Source: Planctomycetota bacterium
Lineage (GTDB): Bacteria > Planctomycetota > UBA11346
Assembly (NCBI GenBank): GCA_007695355.1
Contig: REDX01000131.1
Coordinates: 1 to 33,103 of the forward strand
Reading direction: 5' to 3'
Length of the DNA stretch: 33,103 nt
Each line of letters starts with the position of its first letter. Position 1 is the first letter of the stretch. A program made the position numbers and the translations under genes. Shown piece by piece: positions 32,948 through 33,103 of this stretch. The notes below the pieces were generated by a model, which was not told the DNA's origin, ran no database searches, and saw nothing but the letters and a program-made list of their open reading frames with translations.

Positions 32948-32983
32948 GCAAAAAGGGACAGCAAAAATGCCGCCCCTTTTTGC
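32948..32983 (-). terminator. Terminator of groES
   Basis: GCAAAAAGGG (32948-32957) pairs perfectly with CCCTTTTTGC (32974-32983) around a 16-nt loop, 28 nt past the groES stop. On the minus strand the T-run lies at the foot of the stem, as in compact bacterial terminators. It limits the upstream extent of the photolyase gene. Confidence 0.75.
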
Positions 32984-33010
32984 GTTATTCAGGCCCACAG
33001 GCCCTGACTT

Positions 33011-33103
33011 TTACTTAATCACGGCGAGGATATCGGATTCTTCCATAACCAGGAAGTCTTCGCCCTTATGGCTGACTTCGGTGCCGGCATAGCTGGTAAA
33101 AAT
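33011..33103 (-). CDS. groES: Co-chaperonin GroES, C-terminal fragment
   Basis: The window edge cuts this gene, leaving the last 30 codons and the stop TAA at 33011-33013. The reading frame is [20 protein letters not shown], ending [10 protein letters not shown]. This is the highly conserved end of the 10-kDa chaperonin (the usual form reads Y-x-G-T-E-V ... E-x-D-I-L-A-V-I), which forms the lid of GroEL. GroEL may lie on either side; only the groES tail and its terminator are visible here. Confidence 0.95.
   Translation of the reverse strand: MFTSYAGTEVSHKGEDFLVMEESDILAVIK

Noticed and set aside
1-33103. CRISPR arrays, rRNA operons, prophage genes and transposase genes
   Set aside because: I looked for regularly spaced direct repeats, rRNA-like sequence and IS or phage proteins; only the MITE and the extragenic palindromes were found.

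Overview
The window looks like chromosomal DNA from a Gram-negative bacterium. Genes are tightly packed and mostly GC-rich, with several non-ATG starts (GTG or TTG), an encoded tRNA 3' CCA, a lipobox lipoprotein and several exported proteins. The mix of genes is compatible with a Planctomycetota/PVC-type genome: a DUF1349-like lipoprotein, the long form of PyrF, a class II photolyase, an ArsR-methyltransferase fusion beside metH, and 10-nt-periodic extragenic palindromes. No single marker here proves the lineage, so this is an inference. The more AT-rich stretches (about 1-290, 4645-5490 and 13,963-14,520) are intergenic.

Left third (1-11,500). A YfcE-like phosphodiesterase is followed by a minus-strand pair, a DUF4345-like membrane protein and an unusual HD-hydrolase/HAD-phosphatase fusion. 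Next come a large lipoprotein, a long non-coding gap and a small C-terminally anchored membrane protein. A stretch with long nested inverted repeats, perhaps a structured RNA, lies beside a tRNA-Asn(GUU) with its own terminator. FolC and a PPK2-type polyphosphate kinase overlap on the minus strand. Divergent from them is a plus-strand operon of purine nucleoside phosphorylase, M17 leucyl aminopeptidase and a divergent SAM-hydrolase (DUF62)-like protein.

Middle (11,500-24,850). A GluR0-like glutamate-receptor potassium channel is translated 4 nt after a long, single-TM, acidic disordered protein. That protein ends in QLDLF, which is the bacterial sliding-clamp-binding consensus. Then follow a 109-bp MITE with 21-bp TIRs and a 4-bp ACAA duplication, pgi, a small membrane protein, and a secreted single-HKD PLD nuclease overlapping tail-to-tail with a GT2 glycosyltransferase. 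Further on are ilvE-pyrF, a type II toxin-antitoxin pair, an exported protein of unknown function, and a GH2 beta-glucuronidase-like gene divergent from an AraC regulator with tandem half-site-like repeats between them. Two extragenic palindromes with 10-nt periodic heptads flank this last pair.

Right third (24,850-33,103). An ArsR-methyltransferase regulator, metH (full four-module cobalamin methionine synthase) and a small unknown gene form a minus-strand methionine operon. Its promoter region carries an inverted repeat just outside the regulator's start. Upstream lie rpsO with a good terminator, a small unknown gene, an FHA-domain protein, a class II photolyase, and the 3' end of groES running off the window.

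The strongest leads are the channel plus QLDLF-protein pair, the PNP/SAM-hydrolase-like operon with an altered purine-specificity residue, the candidate structured RNA next to tRNA-Asn, the HD-HAD fusion, and the MITE.
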